A DNA stretch of 17,656 nt from Bacillota bacterium (GCA_023425285.1 JAFACY010000256.1:1-17656); one strand, 5' to 3'. Positions 1-7,317 are shown, numbered from the stretch's first letter. The notes: generated from the sequence alone by a model not told the origin. Made by a program: numbers and translations.

Positions 1-54
1 TTTACCCAAGTTTTACTAATTCAAAACGTTATATATAATTCTCAATCATCAAAT

Positions 55-83
55 TTAACAATTATTTATCTGAGACATATAAT
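55..83 (+). promoter_or_regulatory. Sigma-A-type promoter for the first gene
   Basis: TTAACA at 55-60 and TATAAT at 78-83 are separated by exactly 17 bp. Transcription would start near position 90, giving a leader of about 18 nt that carries the AAAGGCGG ribosome binding site. The match is 5/6 and 6/6 to consensus. Function is inferred. Confidence 0.7.
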
Positions 84-107
84 GATATATTGAAAGGCGG
101 GTGTATT

Positions 108-770
108 ATGGACAAATCTATATCTGATAATCTGATGCCCTGGAAGAATGCTGATTTTTACAAGTTTTCGTCCGGTGATGAATTTACTTATTTCCCCCCA
201 AATATTTCTTCGCAAGAAATATCTACGGAACAACAGAGCATGACTCCTTTAAATTATGTAGCGGAAATTCCCATAGCCACTGCTAAATCTATGGAAGGAA
301 AATATTTTGTCGGAACTGCAATGAATGTAAATTTCGGTGAAGTGACAAACGGATGGGTGAGATTATATAATCCTCCGGATTCGGGAGTAAATCTGCATAT
401 TAATGCCTGGGTGGTAAGTGACATTACGTCAACTCCATTCAGAGTTCAAATATGGTTCAACAGTACTCCTCCCGGAATTATACAGCAATCTCCATTTGTA
501 GTTTCTGCCAACACAACTATTATTCCTCCTCCCGTGCCAAAAACAATATTGCAATTCGGTGTCGGAGTAAGAGGCTTCCCTACAAACGGCAATCTTGCAT
601 TTGGCAGAAGTGGTGCTGCCGGAACAATAATAGAAGAGGAAGAACAGGGACGATTTATATTTCCTCCGGGAGGATCATTTACTGTTTACTTATCCAATCC
701 TGAAAGGCCCACATTGCCTGCCACCGCAAGAGTTTCCTTCGGCTGGTGGGAAGAGCCTATAGCACCATAA
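108..770 (+). CDS. Hypothetical beta-rich protein, DUF6143-like
   Basis: A 220-residue protein of unknown function. The ATG at 108 is chosen because AAAGGCGG lies just upstream; the in-frame TTG at 90 would put that ribosome binding site inside the gene. There is no signal peptide or membrane segment. The N-terminal 50 residues look unstructured. The rest alternates short hydrophobic strands with Gly, Pro and Asn turns, with blocks such as GKYFVGTAMNVNFGE, WVRLYNPPDSGVNLHINAW, FPPGGSFTVYLSNPE and a C-terminal FGWWEEP. This suggests a beta-sandwich. From memory the pattern resembles DUF6143, an uncharacterised Firmicutes family; I cannot confirm this without a profile search. It has its own promoter and terminator, so it is monocistronic. 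It converges on the acetate transporter, and nothing nearby reveals its role. Confidence 0.8.
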   Translation: MDKSISDNLMPWKNADFYKFSSGDEFTYFPPNISSQEISTEQQSMTPLNYVAEIPIATAKSMEGKYFVGTAMNVNFGEVTNGWVRLYNPPDSGVNLHINAWVVSDITSTPFRVQIWFNSTPPGIIQQSPFVVSANTTIIPPPVPKTILQFGVGVRGFPTNGNLAFGRSGAAGTIIEEEEQGRFIFPPGGSFTVYLSNPERPTLPATARVSFGWWEEPIAP

Positions 771-801
771 AAAAATACGCTCATCATAAGCGTATTTTTT
801 T
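770..801. terminator. Bidirectional intrinsic terminator
   Basis: An 11-bp stem (AAAAAATACGC / GCGTATTTTTT) with a 9-nt loop lies between two convergent genes. A T-run follows on the plus strand and an equivalent one on the minus strand, because the stem is A-rich on one side. It can end transcripts of both the plus gene ending at 770 and the transporter gene ending at 813. Confidence 0.88.
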
Positions 802-812
802 GATTTAATTAA

Positions 813-1373
813 TTATAAAGGCATGATGTTTTTATTAAATTCATTATTTACTACCTGAGCCAACGAACTGTAAATAGCCGATGATCCACATGCGATACCA
901 ACCCAGCCTGCTGCAACCTTTATACTGTGTGAACCTGTGAAGTCACCTATTGCCAGCAGGAAGAATAATACTGCAAGTGAAAAGAAAATTACCTGTGTGG
1001 CACGATTGTGCTTTAATGTTCCGATAAACATGAAGGTTGTAAATATACCCCAAAGTAATAAATAAAATCCCATACTTTTCAGATCAGCAGCGGCAATTTT
1101 TTCAAATGGGTTTATCCATATAAGAATTAATGACCACCAAAAAAATCCGTATGCTGTAAATGCTGTAGCGCCAAATGTGTTGCCCTTAACAAATTCCATA
1201 ATACCGGCAATTATTTGTGCTGCTCCACCCAATGCAAATCCCATTGCCACTATCACGATAGAAAGCGGAATAATATCTGCATTATGCAAATTAAGAAGCA
1301 CTGTTGTTAATCCAAATCCCAACAATCCTAACGGAGATGGGTTAGCAATTGTTACTACTTTCTCTTTTGTCAT
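813..1373 (-). CDS. satP: GPR1/FUN34/YaaH (SatP) family acetate/succinate transporter
   Basis: A 186-residue membrane protein of the AceTr (GPR1/FUN34/YaaH) family, which moves acetate and succinate with protons through an inner-membrane oligomeric channel. The family signature is visible at the N-terminus: ANPSPLGLLGFGLTT near residues 11-25. Six hydrophobic segments follow, including GFALGGAAQIIAGIMEF and a TAYGFFWWSLILIWI segment typical of the second and third helices. The length is normal for the family. GGAGG sits 4 nt before the ATG. The gene has its own promoter (1412-1440) and terminator and is monocistronic. In a fermenting anaerobe it would export or re-import acetate; direction and substrate are inferred from the family. 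Confidence 0.9.
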   Translation of the reverse strand: MTKEKVVTIANPSPLGLLGFGLTTVLLNLHNADIIPLSIVIVAMGFALGGAAQIIAGIMEFVKGNTFGATAFTAYGFFWWSLILIWINPFEKIAAADLKSMGFYLLLWGIFTTFMFIGTLKHNRATQVIFFSLAVLFFLLAIGDFTGSHSIKVAAGWVGIACGSSAIYSSLAQVVNNEFNKNIMPL

Positions 1374-1411
1374 TTGTCCTCCAAAATAATATAAATTGCA
1401 AAATCTTTAAC

Positions 1412-1440
1412 AGAATAGCATATAGTCGGTATGAAATCAA
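1412..1440 (-). promoter_or_regulatory. Promoter for the acetate transporter gene
   Basis: On the minus strand TTGATT (1440-1435) and TATTCT (1417-1412) are spaced by 17 bp, about 40 nt upstream of the ATG. It lies between the stop of the upstream minus gene and this gene, so the transporter has its own transcript. Confidence 0.6.
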
Positions 1441-1454
1441 GAAATAATTTTTAA

Positions 1455-2069
1455 TTAAATAACCCAGATGCGAAATGCGGTTGTCTGGGGTGGTATGCTT
1501 GCTGTCATAAAATCAGCATGCTCTACCCTGACCATCTGTCCGGGTCTCAAATCCCTCAGTCGTATTCTGTTTCCCCTCCTGTCATAAATTTCTGTCGTAT
1601 CACTTACCACAAAACGTATCTGACTCATCATATCATTCGGATTCCCGGTTATAAGAAAATTATTATTTCGATCAATTTCCGCAATCCTATCCTCTACAAT
1701 GTTTGGGAAAACAGGTAATGGATTAGCATTTTCTCTAACCACAGTTATAGTAAAAGCTCTTGACTGCGGTGGTATGCTTCTTGTCATTGCAGCTGAGAAG
1801 CTTGCATCAACAATGTCTCCCGGATTTAAATCCCTTACTCCTATTCTGTTTCCTCTTCTGTTTCTGATAACAGTATTTCTGTCAACCACCAATGTGACAA
1901 TCTCTATATTAATCAGACCAAAACCAGCAGGTACGCCATATGAAATTGTTACAAAACTTGATCTGTTATCATGAAAAATTTCTTCTATAACCGCATCTTT
2001 CGCATGTATTACATTATTATCCGTACATCTGAATGCCTCTACCGCATTTTTTATATAAAAATCATTCAT
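1455..2069 (-). CDS. Hypothetical protein with a two-copy internal repeat
   Basis: A 204-residue soluble protein that I do not recognise. It is made of two homologous units of roughly 80 residues. Unit 1 (about 28-114) contains NRRGNRIGVRDLNPGDIVDA then MTRSIPPQSRAFTITVV. Unit 2 (about 124-204) contains YDRRGNRIRLRDLRPGQMVRV then MTASIPPQTTAFRIWVI. Each unit reads as strand, then a 'T.I..RRGNRI..RDL.PG..V' turn, then an 'SIPPQ..AF.I.V' end, suggesting a small beta-barrel (DUF5666/OB-like in style, not confirmed). There is no signal peptide or membrane segment. AAAGGGTG lies 6 nt before the ATG. A promoter is visible at 2121-2149. Its function cannot be assigned from context. Confidence 0.82.
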   Translation of the reverse strand: MNDFYIKNAVEAFRCTDNNVIHAKDAVIEEIFHDNRSSFVTISYGVPAGFGLINIEIVTLVVDRNTVIRNRRGNRIGVRDLNPGDIVDASFSAAMTRSIPPQSRAFTITVVRENANPLPVFPNIVEDRIAEIDRNNNFLITGNPNDMMSQIRFVVSDTTEIYDRRGNRIRLRDLRPGQMVRVEHADFMTASIPPQTTAFRIWVI

Positions 2070-2120
2070 TTATTACACCCTTTCATTTAAATTTATATCT
2101 TTACCTCATATATATTCTTT

Positions 2121-2149
2121 AATCTACATATTGTGCTGACATGTAACAA
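2121..2149 (-). promoter_or_regulatory. Putative promoter for the repeat-protein gene
   Basis: On the minus strand TTGTTA (2149-2144) and TAGATT (2126-2121) are separated by 17 bp, about 50 nt upstream of the ATG at 2069. The matches to consensus are moderate (4/6 each). Confidence 0.45.
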
Positions 2150-2212
2150 ATTTAAGATTTCTCATATATGGCTGTCATCAGACGTAGCAAATGAATATAA
2201 TATATCCTGCAT

Positions 2213-2264
2213 AAAAAAGTACACCTCCATATGTTGTTTTGTATCTAACATTGGGGGTGCACTT
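2213..2264 (-). terminator. Intrinsic terminator of the yedE operon
   Basis: Read on the minus strand, a long imperfect stem (AAGTGCACC.. / ..GGTGTACTT, extended by a TGTT/AACA inner pair with small mismatches) is followed directly by a T-run at 2218-2213. It begins 25 nt after the DUF3343 stop codon, so it ends the yedE-tusA-DUF3343 transcript. Confidence 0.82.
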
Positions 2265-2288
2265 CAAAATCAATATTTTTTATTATAA

Positions 2289-2525
2289 CTATTCCGCTTC
2301 GTAGATTAGCTTGTTATCGCCATCCTCCGTCACAAATATTTTTTCTATTTCATCATCTGTCAAATCCTCGATGCTTCCGTAAAAATTAATTTTCGCGCTT
2401 ATACTGCAATTGGAACTCAAACTCCTTGGTACAGGCATAAGCTCGCACGGAATATTATTTTTAATACATTTACGCTCAAATTTTATGGAGCCTGAATGCG
2501 TAAAAAATAAAACAATATACGTCAT
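2289..2525 (-). CDS. DUF3343 family protein (selenium-associated)
   Basis: A 78-residue protein with the DUF3343 pattern: an N-terminal strand (TYIVLFFTHSGSIKFER), then a CELMPVPRSLSSNC block near residues 27-40 holding two cysteines (C27 and C40), and an acidic C-terminus. DUF3343 genes recur beside yedE/yedF-type genes in anaerobes and have been proposed from comparative genomics as selenium-metabolism candidates; the biochemical role is unknown. Its ATG overlaps the stop codon of the upstream tusA-like gene by one base (TAATG), so the two are translationally coupled. A role as a small thiol or selenol relay with the TusA-like partner is inference from the cysteines and the coupling. Confidence 0.85.
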   Translation of the reverse strand: MTYIVLFFTHSGSIKFERKCIKNNIPCELMPVPRSLSSNCSISAKINFYGSIEDLTDDEIEKIFVTEDGDNKLIYEAE

Positions 2526-2731
2526 TACCTTCTCGCCTCTATTACGGTAACATCATCTTTTTCTATGATTGTTGCAGCATATCCGGCACTTTTTAAAAAT
2601 CTTTGAACGTTACCCTTTGCTACGTTGTTATCCACTATTATGTCAATTCCTTCTGGGTTTTCTATAAGTGATTTTTTAGTCATTAATACAGGCTGTGGGC
2701 AGCTCATTCCGCATGTATCTATTGTGTTCAT
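2525..2731 (-). CDS. TusA/SirA-like CPxP sulfurtransferase carrier (short YedF-like)
   Basis: A 68-residue single-domain TusA/SirA fold protein. The family motif is intact: DTCGMSCPQPVLMTKKSL, with the reactive Cys at residue 11 in C-P-Q-P; TusA family members carry persulfide on this Cys. The selenium-associated YedF proteins I know of have a TusA domain plus a second domain and are about 190-200 residues. Here only the first domain is present and the stop is followed at once by DUF3343, so this is a minimal version. AGGAGGAG precedes the ATG and the gap to the yedE stop is 12 nt, so it is co-transcribed. It could carry selenium or sulfur arriving through YedE. A thiosulfate role like YeeD/TsuB is the main alternative. 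Confidence 0.88.
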   Translation of the reverse strand: MNTIDTCGMSCPQPVLMTKKSLIENPEGIDIIVDNNVAKGNVQRFLKSAGYAATIIEKDDVTVIEARR

Positions 2732-2743
2732 AATTTTCTCCTC

Positions 2744-3820
2744 CTATTTGGCAGTTGCTTTAGCATTTACATTAAATAAACTTTCTGAGTTGAAATATGA
2801 TATTATACCCACAAAAACAAAGCATACAGCAACAGCTATTTTACCGTTTAACGTAGGTCCTGCAGCACTTGAAGCCAGTCCAAAGTTATGTACTATACCT
2901 GCTCCAACCAATAGCCCCATTACAGTTACTACAGAATCTGTATTGCCTTCTCCGGACAGTATCAGCTGTCTCAGAGGGCATCCTCCTAACAGGACTGAAC
3001 CCCAGCCTGCCAATGCCATGCCCAAGAAATTCCATAATCCGTCATTGTGGGCAACAGGCTGCTCTGCAAAACCAAGTTTGAAAAATCCAAAAGCTACGTT
3101 TGCTATTAAGCTGAATACAAATATTGAAGCGAATCCAAGCAAAAGATAGTTGTCCTTAAAAAGAATCATATCACGAATACCGCCAACCATACACATTCTT
3201 GTTCTTTGTGCTATGCCTCCAACTACCAGACCCGCTATGAGAGAAATTATTATGGGTGCTGCCATAGAACCGGGTCCCTTTTCGCTGAAAAATATGAACG
3301 ACGGTGAAGTAATCAAAAGTGCTAATAATCCGACAGTAACTGTTGGAAAAACATAACCCTCGATTGCAGGCATCTTATAATTTCTTTTTAAATTAAAGCC
3401 TTTGTTCAGGAACTGAACTCCGATAAATATTCCTGATGCGTAGCCTGCAATTCCAAATAATGCATTTAAATCTCCTCCGCCTAATCTCAATACCATTCTG
3501 AGCGGACATCCAAGGAACATGAGTGCTCCGACCATTACCACTATTCCAAGCATAAATCTTGTAAATGGCGAAGAACCTCCCTTTGATGCAAATTCCTTGC
3601 TTTTTAATGACATCAGGAATGCTCCAAATACCAGTCCTATGATTTCAGGTCTGATATACTGAACAACCTCTGCTCTGTGGAATCCTAATGCTCCTGATGT
3701 ATCTCTTAAAAAGCATGCAATACAAAATCCCATGTTTGCAGGGTTTCCAAAATATACAAGTACTACAGATATAATTCCAATGATTCCCCCTGCAATAATA
3801 ATTCCTTTCTTATCTTTCAT
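2744..3820 (-). CDS. yedE: YedE-family putative selenium (or sulfur) transporter
   Basis: A 358-residue polytopic membrane protein with about nine to ten hydrophobic segments and an internal duplication. Each half carries a GCPLR motif: FLGCPLRMVLRLGGG (Cys105) and LGGCPLRQLILSGEGN (Cys281). Each half also has a cysteine motif earlier on: GFCIACFLRD (Cys33, Cys36) and RTRMCMVGGIRD (Cys210). Membrane-embedded cysteines of this kind are typical of the YeeE/YedE superfamily, in which YeeE moves thiosulfate. The GCPLR version is the one tied to selenium genes. It heads a three-gene operon with a TusA-like carrier and DUF3343. AGGAGGA precedes the ATG, and a good promoter is at 3852-3880. Substrate (selenite, selenide-type or sulfur species) is not shown by sequence. 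Confidence 0.9.
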   Translation of the reverse strand: MKDKKGIIIAGGIIGIISVVLVYFGNPANMGFCIACFLRDTSGALGFHRAEVVQYIRPEIIGLVFGAFLMSLKSKEFASKGGSSPFTRFMLGIVVMVGALMFLGCPLRMVLRLGGGDLNALFGIAGYASGIFIGVQFLNKGFNLKRNYKMPAIEGYVFPTVTVGLLALLITSPSFIFFSEKGPGSMAAPIIISLIAGLVVGGIAQRTRMCMVGGIRDMILFKDNYLLLGFASIFVFSLIANVAFGFFKLGFAEQPVAHNDGLWNFLGMALAGWGSVLLGGCPLRQLILSGEGNTDSVVTVMGLLVGAGIVHNFGLASSAAGPTLNGKIAVAVCFVFVGIISYFNSESLFNVNAKATAK

Positions 3821-3851
3821 ATGTCCTCCTAATAATTTAAAAGCTGTTATT

Positions 3852-3880
3852 ATTTTAACATTCGCAATTTTTAATGTAAA
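3852..3880 (-). promoter_or_regulatory. Promoter of the yedE operon
   Basis: On the minus strand TTTACA (3880-3875) and TAAAAT (3857-3852) are separated by exactly 17 bp. The start site would fall near 3845, leaving a short leader of about 25 nt, too short for a riboswitch. Confidence 0.7.
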
Positions 3881-3881
3881 A

Positions 3882-3893
3882 TAGATTAATCTA
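3882..3893. promoter_or_regulatory. 12-bp palindrome, candidate LysR operator
   Basis: TAGATTAATCTA is a perfect 12-bp palindrome starting one base upstream of the yedE -35 box, inside the divergent region. It fits the loose T-N11-A rule for LysR sites (T at 3882, A at 3894). The LysR gene encoded 1.3 kb away in the same cluster is the natural candidate regulator. The assignment is inferred. Confidence 0.5.
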
Positions 3894-3931
3894 ATAGTTA
3901 ACGCTTCAAGAATTTATAAAACTTATACTTG

Positions 3932-3960
3932 TTGTGTAAATTTGTTTTTCATAATATAAT
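3932..3960 (+). promoter_or_regulatory. Promoter of the desulfurase-lysR operon
   Basis: TTGTGT at 3932-3937 and TATAAT at 3955-3960 are separated by 17 bp. An AAGGAG ribosome binding site follows at 3994-3999, 7 nt before the ATG at 4007. Confidence 0.65.
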
Positions 3961-4006
3961 AATGCATATATAATATAGGTTAATTATAATTTTAAGGAGT
4001 CACATA

Positions 4007-5158
4007 ATGAAATATGTCTATCTGGACAACGGAGCTACATCTTATCCCAAGGCCCCCGGTGTGGCAGAAAGTATGTCCGATTATATTCTGAATATCGGAA
4101 CCAATGTCGGACGCGGAGCCTATGCATCGTCCTACAGGGCTGAAAACGTTGTGTATGAAACGAGAGAGCTGCTATGCGAATTGTTTAATTTTAACAAGCC
4201 TGAAAATGTCATCTTTACAAAGAATATAACCGAAAGCATGAATGTATTAATCAAAGGGCTGTTAAAAGAAAATGACCATGTTATAGTTTCTTCAATGGAG
4301 CATAATGCGGTTATGAGACCTTTGAATGCTCTCGGCAATAAAATTGAATACACAAAAGCATCATGCAATGAATCCGGAGAGCTGGATACAGAAGATGTTA
4401 TACGCTCAATCAAAACGAATACAAAGGCCATTATAATGACTCATGCTTCTAATGTGTGCGGCACTGTTCTGAATCTGGAAAAAGTGGGACAAATCTGTAA
4501 AGAACATAATTTATTTTTCATAATAGACAGCGCTCAGACAGCAGGATTTTCAGATATTGACATGCATAAACTGAGCGCCGATGCAATTGGATTTACAGGT
4601 CACAAAAGTCTGCTCGGTCCTCAGGGAATCGGCGGCTTTATCCTTAATGACAAAATCAATAAGGAAATGTGCACTTTAATCGAAGGAGGCACAGGCAGTC
4701 TGTCCGATACGGAAATACAACCGGAATACATGCCTGATAAGTATGAGGCTGGAACGCTGAACATACCGGGAATTTACGGATTGAATGCATCTTTGAAATA
4801 TTTATTGAAGCATGGTACAAGTAACATACGCGAAAAGGAAATGTATCTCCTTGACAGATTTATAGAAGCTGTACTCAACATAAAAAATGTTAAAATTATC
4901 GGCAAAAAGACAACCTATGACAGAACAGGAGTATTGTCTGTAGACTTTATTAACAATGACAACGGTCTTGTGGCGCATGAGCTGAGTAAAAATTACGGTA
5001 TCATGACGAGAAGCGGTTTGCACTGTGCACCGTCGGCTCACAAAACTCTGGGAACCTTCCCGGAAGGTACAGTGAGATTTGCCGTAAGTCATTTTACCAC
5101 AACAGAAGAAATTGATTATACAATAGATTGTATAAAAAAGATAGTAAACAGTTTGTAA
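4007..5158 (+). CDS. Cysteine desulfurase / selenocysteine lyase-like PLP enzyme
   Basis: A 383-residue fold-type I, class V aminotransferase of the cysteine desulfurase family. Visible landmarks: YLDNGATSYPK at the start; SMEHNAVMRPL with the His (99) that stacks on PLP; a DSAQTAG block (Asp174, Gln177); FTGHKSLLGPQG with the PLP-binding Lys200; and RSGLHCAP with the candidate catalytic Cys340. The enzyme would draw sulfur or selenium from cysteine or selenocysteine as a persulfide or perselenide. The sequence resembles the 'cysteine desulfurase family protein' group (EF2568-like) that travels with yedE rather than housekeeping IscS or SufS, and no iscU or sufU is nearby. It is divergent from yedE and 16 nt upstream of lysR, so it sits in the selenium/sulfur module. 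Substrate preference is unknown. Confidence 0.9.
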   Translation: MKYVYLDNGATSYPKAPGVAESMSDYILNIGTNVGRGAYASSYRAENVVYETRELLCELFNFNKPENVIFTKNITESMNVLIKGLLKENDHVIVSSMEHNAVMRPLNALGNKIEYTKASCNESGELDTEDVIRSIKTNTKAIIMTHASNVCGTVLNLEKVGQICKEHNLFFIIDSAQTAGFSDIDMHKLSADAIGFTGHKSLLGPQGIGGFILNDKINKEMCTLIEGGTGSLSDTEIQPEYMPDKYEAGTLNIPGIYGLNASLKYLLKHGTSNIREKEMYLLDRFIEAVLNIKNVKIIGKKTTYDRTGVLSVDFINNDNGLVAHELSKNYGIMTRSGLHCAPSAHKTLGTFPEGTVRFAVSHFTTTEEIDYTIDCIKKIVNSL

Positions 5159-5174
5159 TAAGGATGGTAATATT

Positions 5175-6092
5175 GTGGAATTTAATCAATTAGAAAGCTT
5201 TATAAGCGTTGTCAAGCACAACAGCTTTTCTTACGCAGCAAAAGAACTATATATAACTCAACCTACTGTAAGCAATAATATCCAGAATCTTGAGAAGGAG
5301 CTTAACACTACCCTTTTGAACAGGACAAGCAAGACAATAAGCTTGACGGATGCAGGAGAAATTTTCTATAAATACGCCGTTGAACTGATTAATATCAGAG
5401 ATAAGGCAAAGTACATGCTTTCTGAGCATACAAACAAGCTTGAAGGCGAAATTGAGATAACAGCCAGCTCTATACCTGAACAATATATTTTACCTTATAT
5501 AATTAAGGATTTTACAAAAATATATCCCAAGATATCATTTTCAATGACACATAAAAATTCAAAAGAAATAATAGATGATATTATGGAGGGAAAGCTGAAC
5601 TTCGGTATAGTTGGTGCGAAATATCATTCTGATATGCTGGAATACATAGATTTTTTTGAGGATGAGCTCGCACTGTGTGTTCCGAATAATAACAGCTATC
5701 CATTATCTGAAGATGATTATATGGATATGAATGCTTTGTTTTCCGAAAAAATAATCCTGAGAAAAAAAGGCTCCGGAACAAGAAGGCTTATCGAGCATAA
5801 GCTCTCTTCCCTGGACATAGACCTAGAGGATTTAAATATAGTTTCTCAGATAGACAGCAATGAAATGATTAAAAAAATGATAGAGCTTGGCTTAGGCATC
5901 AGCTTTATTTCCAAAATAGCAGTTAAAAATGAAATTGATCTGAAATTAATTAAGCCCCTTAGAATAAAAGGGCTGGAATTAAAACGATGCTTCTACTTCG
6001 TATATAGCAAAAACAGAACACTGTCACCTGTAGTGGAAACATTTAAGGATTTTTTAACCGATTGGAAGAATACAAATAAAATAACCCCTTGA
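5175..6092 (+). CDS. LysR-family regulator, selenium-metabolism-associated type
   Basis: A 305-residue LysR regulator. Residues 1-60 form the winged helix-turn-helix (FISVVKHNSFSYAAKELYIT then QPTVSNNIQNLEKEL, followed by LLNRTSKTISLTDAGEIF). Residues about 88-295 form the periplasmic-binding-protein-like effector domain, in the CysL/CysB-like style. Translation starts at GTG 5175, with AAGGATGG upstream and only 16 nt after the desulfurase stop, so the two are co-transcribed. The stop codon lies inside the stem of the following terminator. Likely targets are its own operon and the divergent yedE operon, through the palindrome at 3882-3893. The effector may be a selenium or sulfur metabolite; this is inferred from context only. 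Confidence 0.9.
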   Translation: MEFNQLESFISVVKHNSFSYAAKELYITQPTVSNNIQNLEKELNTTLLNRTSKTISLTDAGEIFYKYAVELINIRDKAKYMLSEHTNKLEGEIEITASSIPEQYILPYIIKDFTKIYPKISFSMTHKNSKEIIDDIMEGKLNFGIVGAKYHSDMLEYIDFFEDELALCVPNNNSYPLSEDDYMDMNALFSEKIILRKKGSGTRRLIEHKLSSLDIDLEDLNIVSQIDSNEMIKKMIELGLGISFISKIAVKNEIDLKLIKPLRIKGLELKRCFYFVYSKNRTLSPVVETFKDFLTDWKNTNKITP

Positions 6093-6110
6093 AAATCAAG
6101 GGGTTATTTT
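6078..6110. terminator. Bidirectional intrinsic terminator
   Basis: A 15-bp perfect stem (AAAATAACCCCTTGA / TCAAGGGGTTATTTT) with an AAA loop lies between the convergent lysR and flavodiiron genes. The A/T ends supply a U-run in both directions. The lysR TGA stop is the last codon of the left arm. Confidence 0.93.
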
Positions 6111-6114
6111 TTAA

Positions 6115-7317
6115 TTATGAAATTGAGCTGTAAAAATCCTCCACGAACCTATCTACAATCTCTTCTTCATTATCCTTCATGGATGAAGTCATTTCAAAAG
6201 GAGTTCCAACTACCTCCATATTTTTCATCGTGCAAAGTATCTCCTTCATTACCTTTATTGCCTGCGGAGACCATGTGCCGTTTCCTACAAGACCCACCTT
6301 ACGATTTTGCAGATTTAAAGCTTTAATCTCATTGAGCAGAGATTCCATCCCATAATACAATCCGTTATTGTAGGTCACCGATCCAAATACCACGTGGCTG
6401 TACTTCCATATATCGGCAATTATATATGAGGGATGTGTTTTAGAAATATCGTACATACGCATATCCTTCACACCCTTTTGGGCAAGCTTGTTTGCAATGA
6501 CATTTATGATGTTCTCCGTATTCCCGTACATTGATGCATATACCAATACAACACCGTTTTTCTCCGGCTCGTACCTGCTCCATTTGTCATATTTACCGAT
6601 GAAGTATTCTGCATTTTCTCTCCATATGGGTCCATGTAAAGGACAAATAATCTTTATATCATATACACTTAATTTTTTTAGTGCACCCTGTACCTGAGCC
6701 CCATACTTGCCAACGATATTTGAATAATATCTCCTCGCCTCTTCCAAATAATGATGCTCGAAATCTGTTTCATCCGCAAATATATTTCCTGCCATTGCTC
6801 CGAAGGTTCCGAAGGCATCTGCCGAAAATAATATTTTTTCTGTTTCCTCGTATGTAAACATAACCTCCGGCCAATGAATCATGGGCATTGCCATGAATTT
6901 TAAATTATGCTTTCCAAGACTCAGCATTTCACAGTCCTTTATTTCGTAGCTGTTGTTGCAATAATCAAAATCGTAGAACTGACCTATAAACTGGAATGTT
7001 TTTTTATTTCCCACTATTTTAATATTAGGATACCTTCTGACCAACTCTTCAATATTTGCACAATGATCAGGCTCCATATGATTTATAACCAGATAATCCA
7101 AATCTCTACCGTTCAGGACATGAGTTATATTTTCTATAAACAATCTGCTAATTGCCGTGTCTACGGTATCCATCAGGCATGTTTTTTCATCTAAAATAAG
7201 ATATGAATTGTAGCATACGCCGTCCGGTATCGGAAACATATTTTCAAAACGCTCGAGACGTCTGTCATTTCCGCCTACCCAATATATGTTATCAGTTATT
7301 TTTTGAACACAATGCAT
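6115..7317 (-). CDS. Flavodiiron protein (A-type flavoprotein), O2/NO reductase
   Basis: A 400-residue flavodiiron protein. The N-terminal metallo-beta-lactamase-like domain (about 1-250) holds the di-iron ligands: H80-x-E82-x-D84-H85 (NHMEPDHC), H148 (MIHWPEVM), D167 (SADAFG) and H228 (CPLHGP), matching the family's spacing. The C-terminal flavodoxin domain (about 253-400) begins VVLVYASMYGNTENI, the FMN phosphate loop. No rubredoxin or flavin-reductase extension is present, so a separate rubredoxin is needed as electron donor. The family reduces O2 to water or NO to N2O and protects anaerobes. The start is placed at 7317 because AAGGAGAG lies just upstream. An ATG at 7443 would add 42 residues, lacks a ribosome binding site and spans the promoter at 7390-7418. 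Confidence 0.93.
   Translation of the reverse strand: MHCVQKITDNIYWVGGNDRRLERFENMFPIPDGVCYNSYLILDEKTCLMDTVDTAISRLFIENITHVLNGRDLDYLVINHMEPDHCANIEELVRRYPNIKIVGNKKTFQFIGQFYDFDYCNNSYEIKDCEMLSLGKHNLKFMAMPMIHWPEVMFTYEETEKILFSADAFGTFGAMAGNIFADETDFEHHYLEEARRYYSNIVGKYGAQVQGALKKLSVYDIKIICPLHGPIWRENAEYFIGKYDKWSRYEPEKNGVVLVYASMYGNTENIINVIANKLAQKGVKDMRMYDISKTHPSYIIADIWKYSHVVFGSVTYNNGLYYGMESLLNEIKALNLQNRKVGLVGNGTWSPQAIKVMKEILCTMKNMEVVGTPFEMTSSMKDNEEEIVDRFVEDFYSSIS

Noticed and set aside
2070..2288. A small gene or mobile repeat in this gap
   Set aside because: It contains only the repeat-protein promoter and the yedE-operon terminator hairpin; no open frame with a ribosome binding site was found.
2625..3356. 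Plus-strand open frames inside the tusA-yedE genes
   Set aside because: Opposite strand of a conserved membrane protein; no start signals and no recognisable domain.
3821..4006. Riboswitch in the yedE leader
   Set aside because: The promoter leaves only about 25 nt of leader, and no terminator-antiterminator pair is visible.
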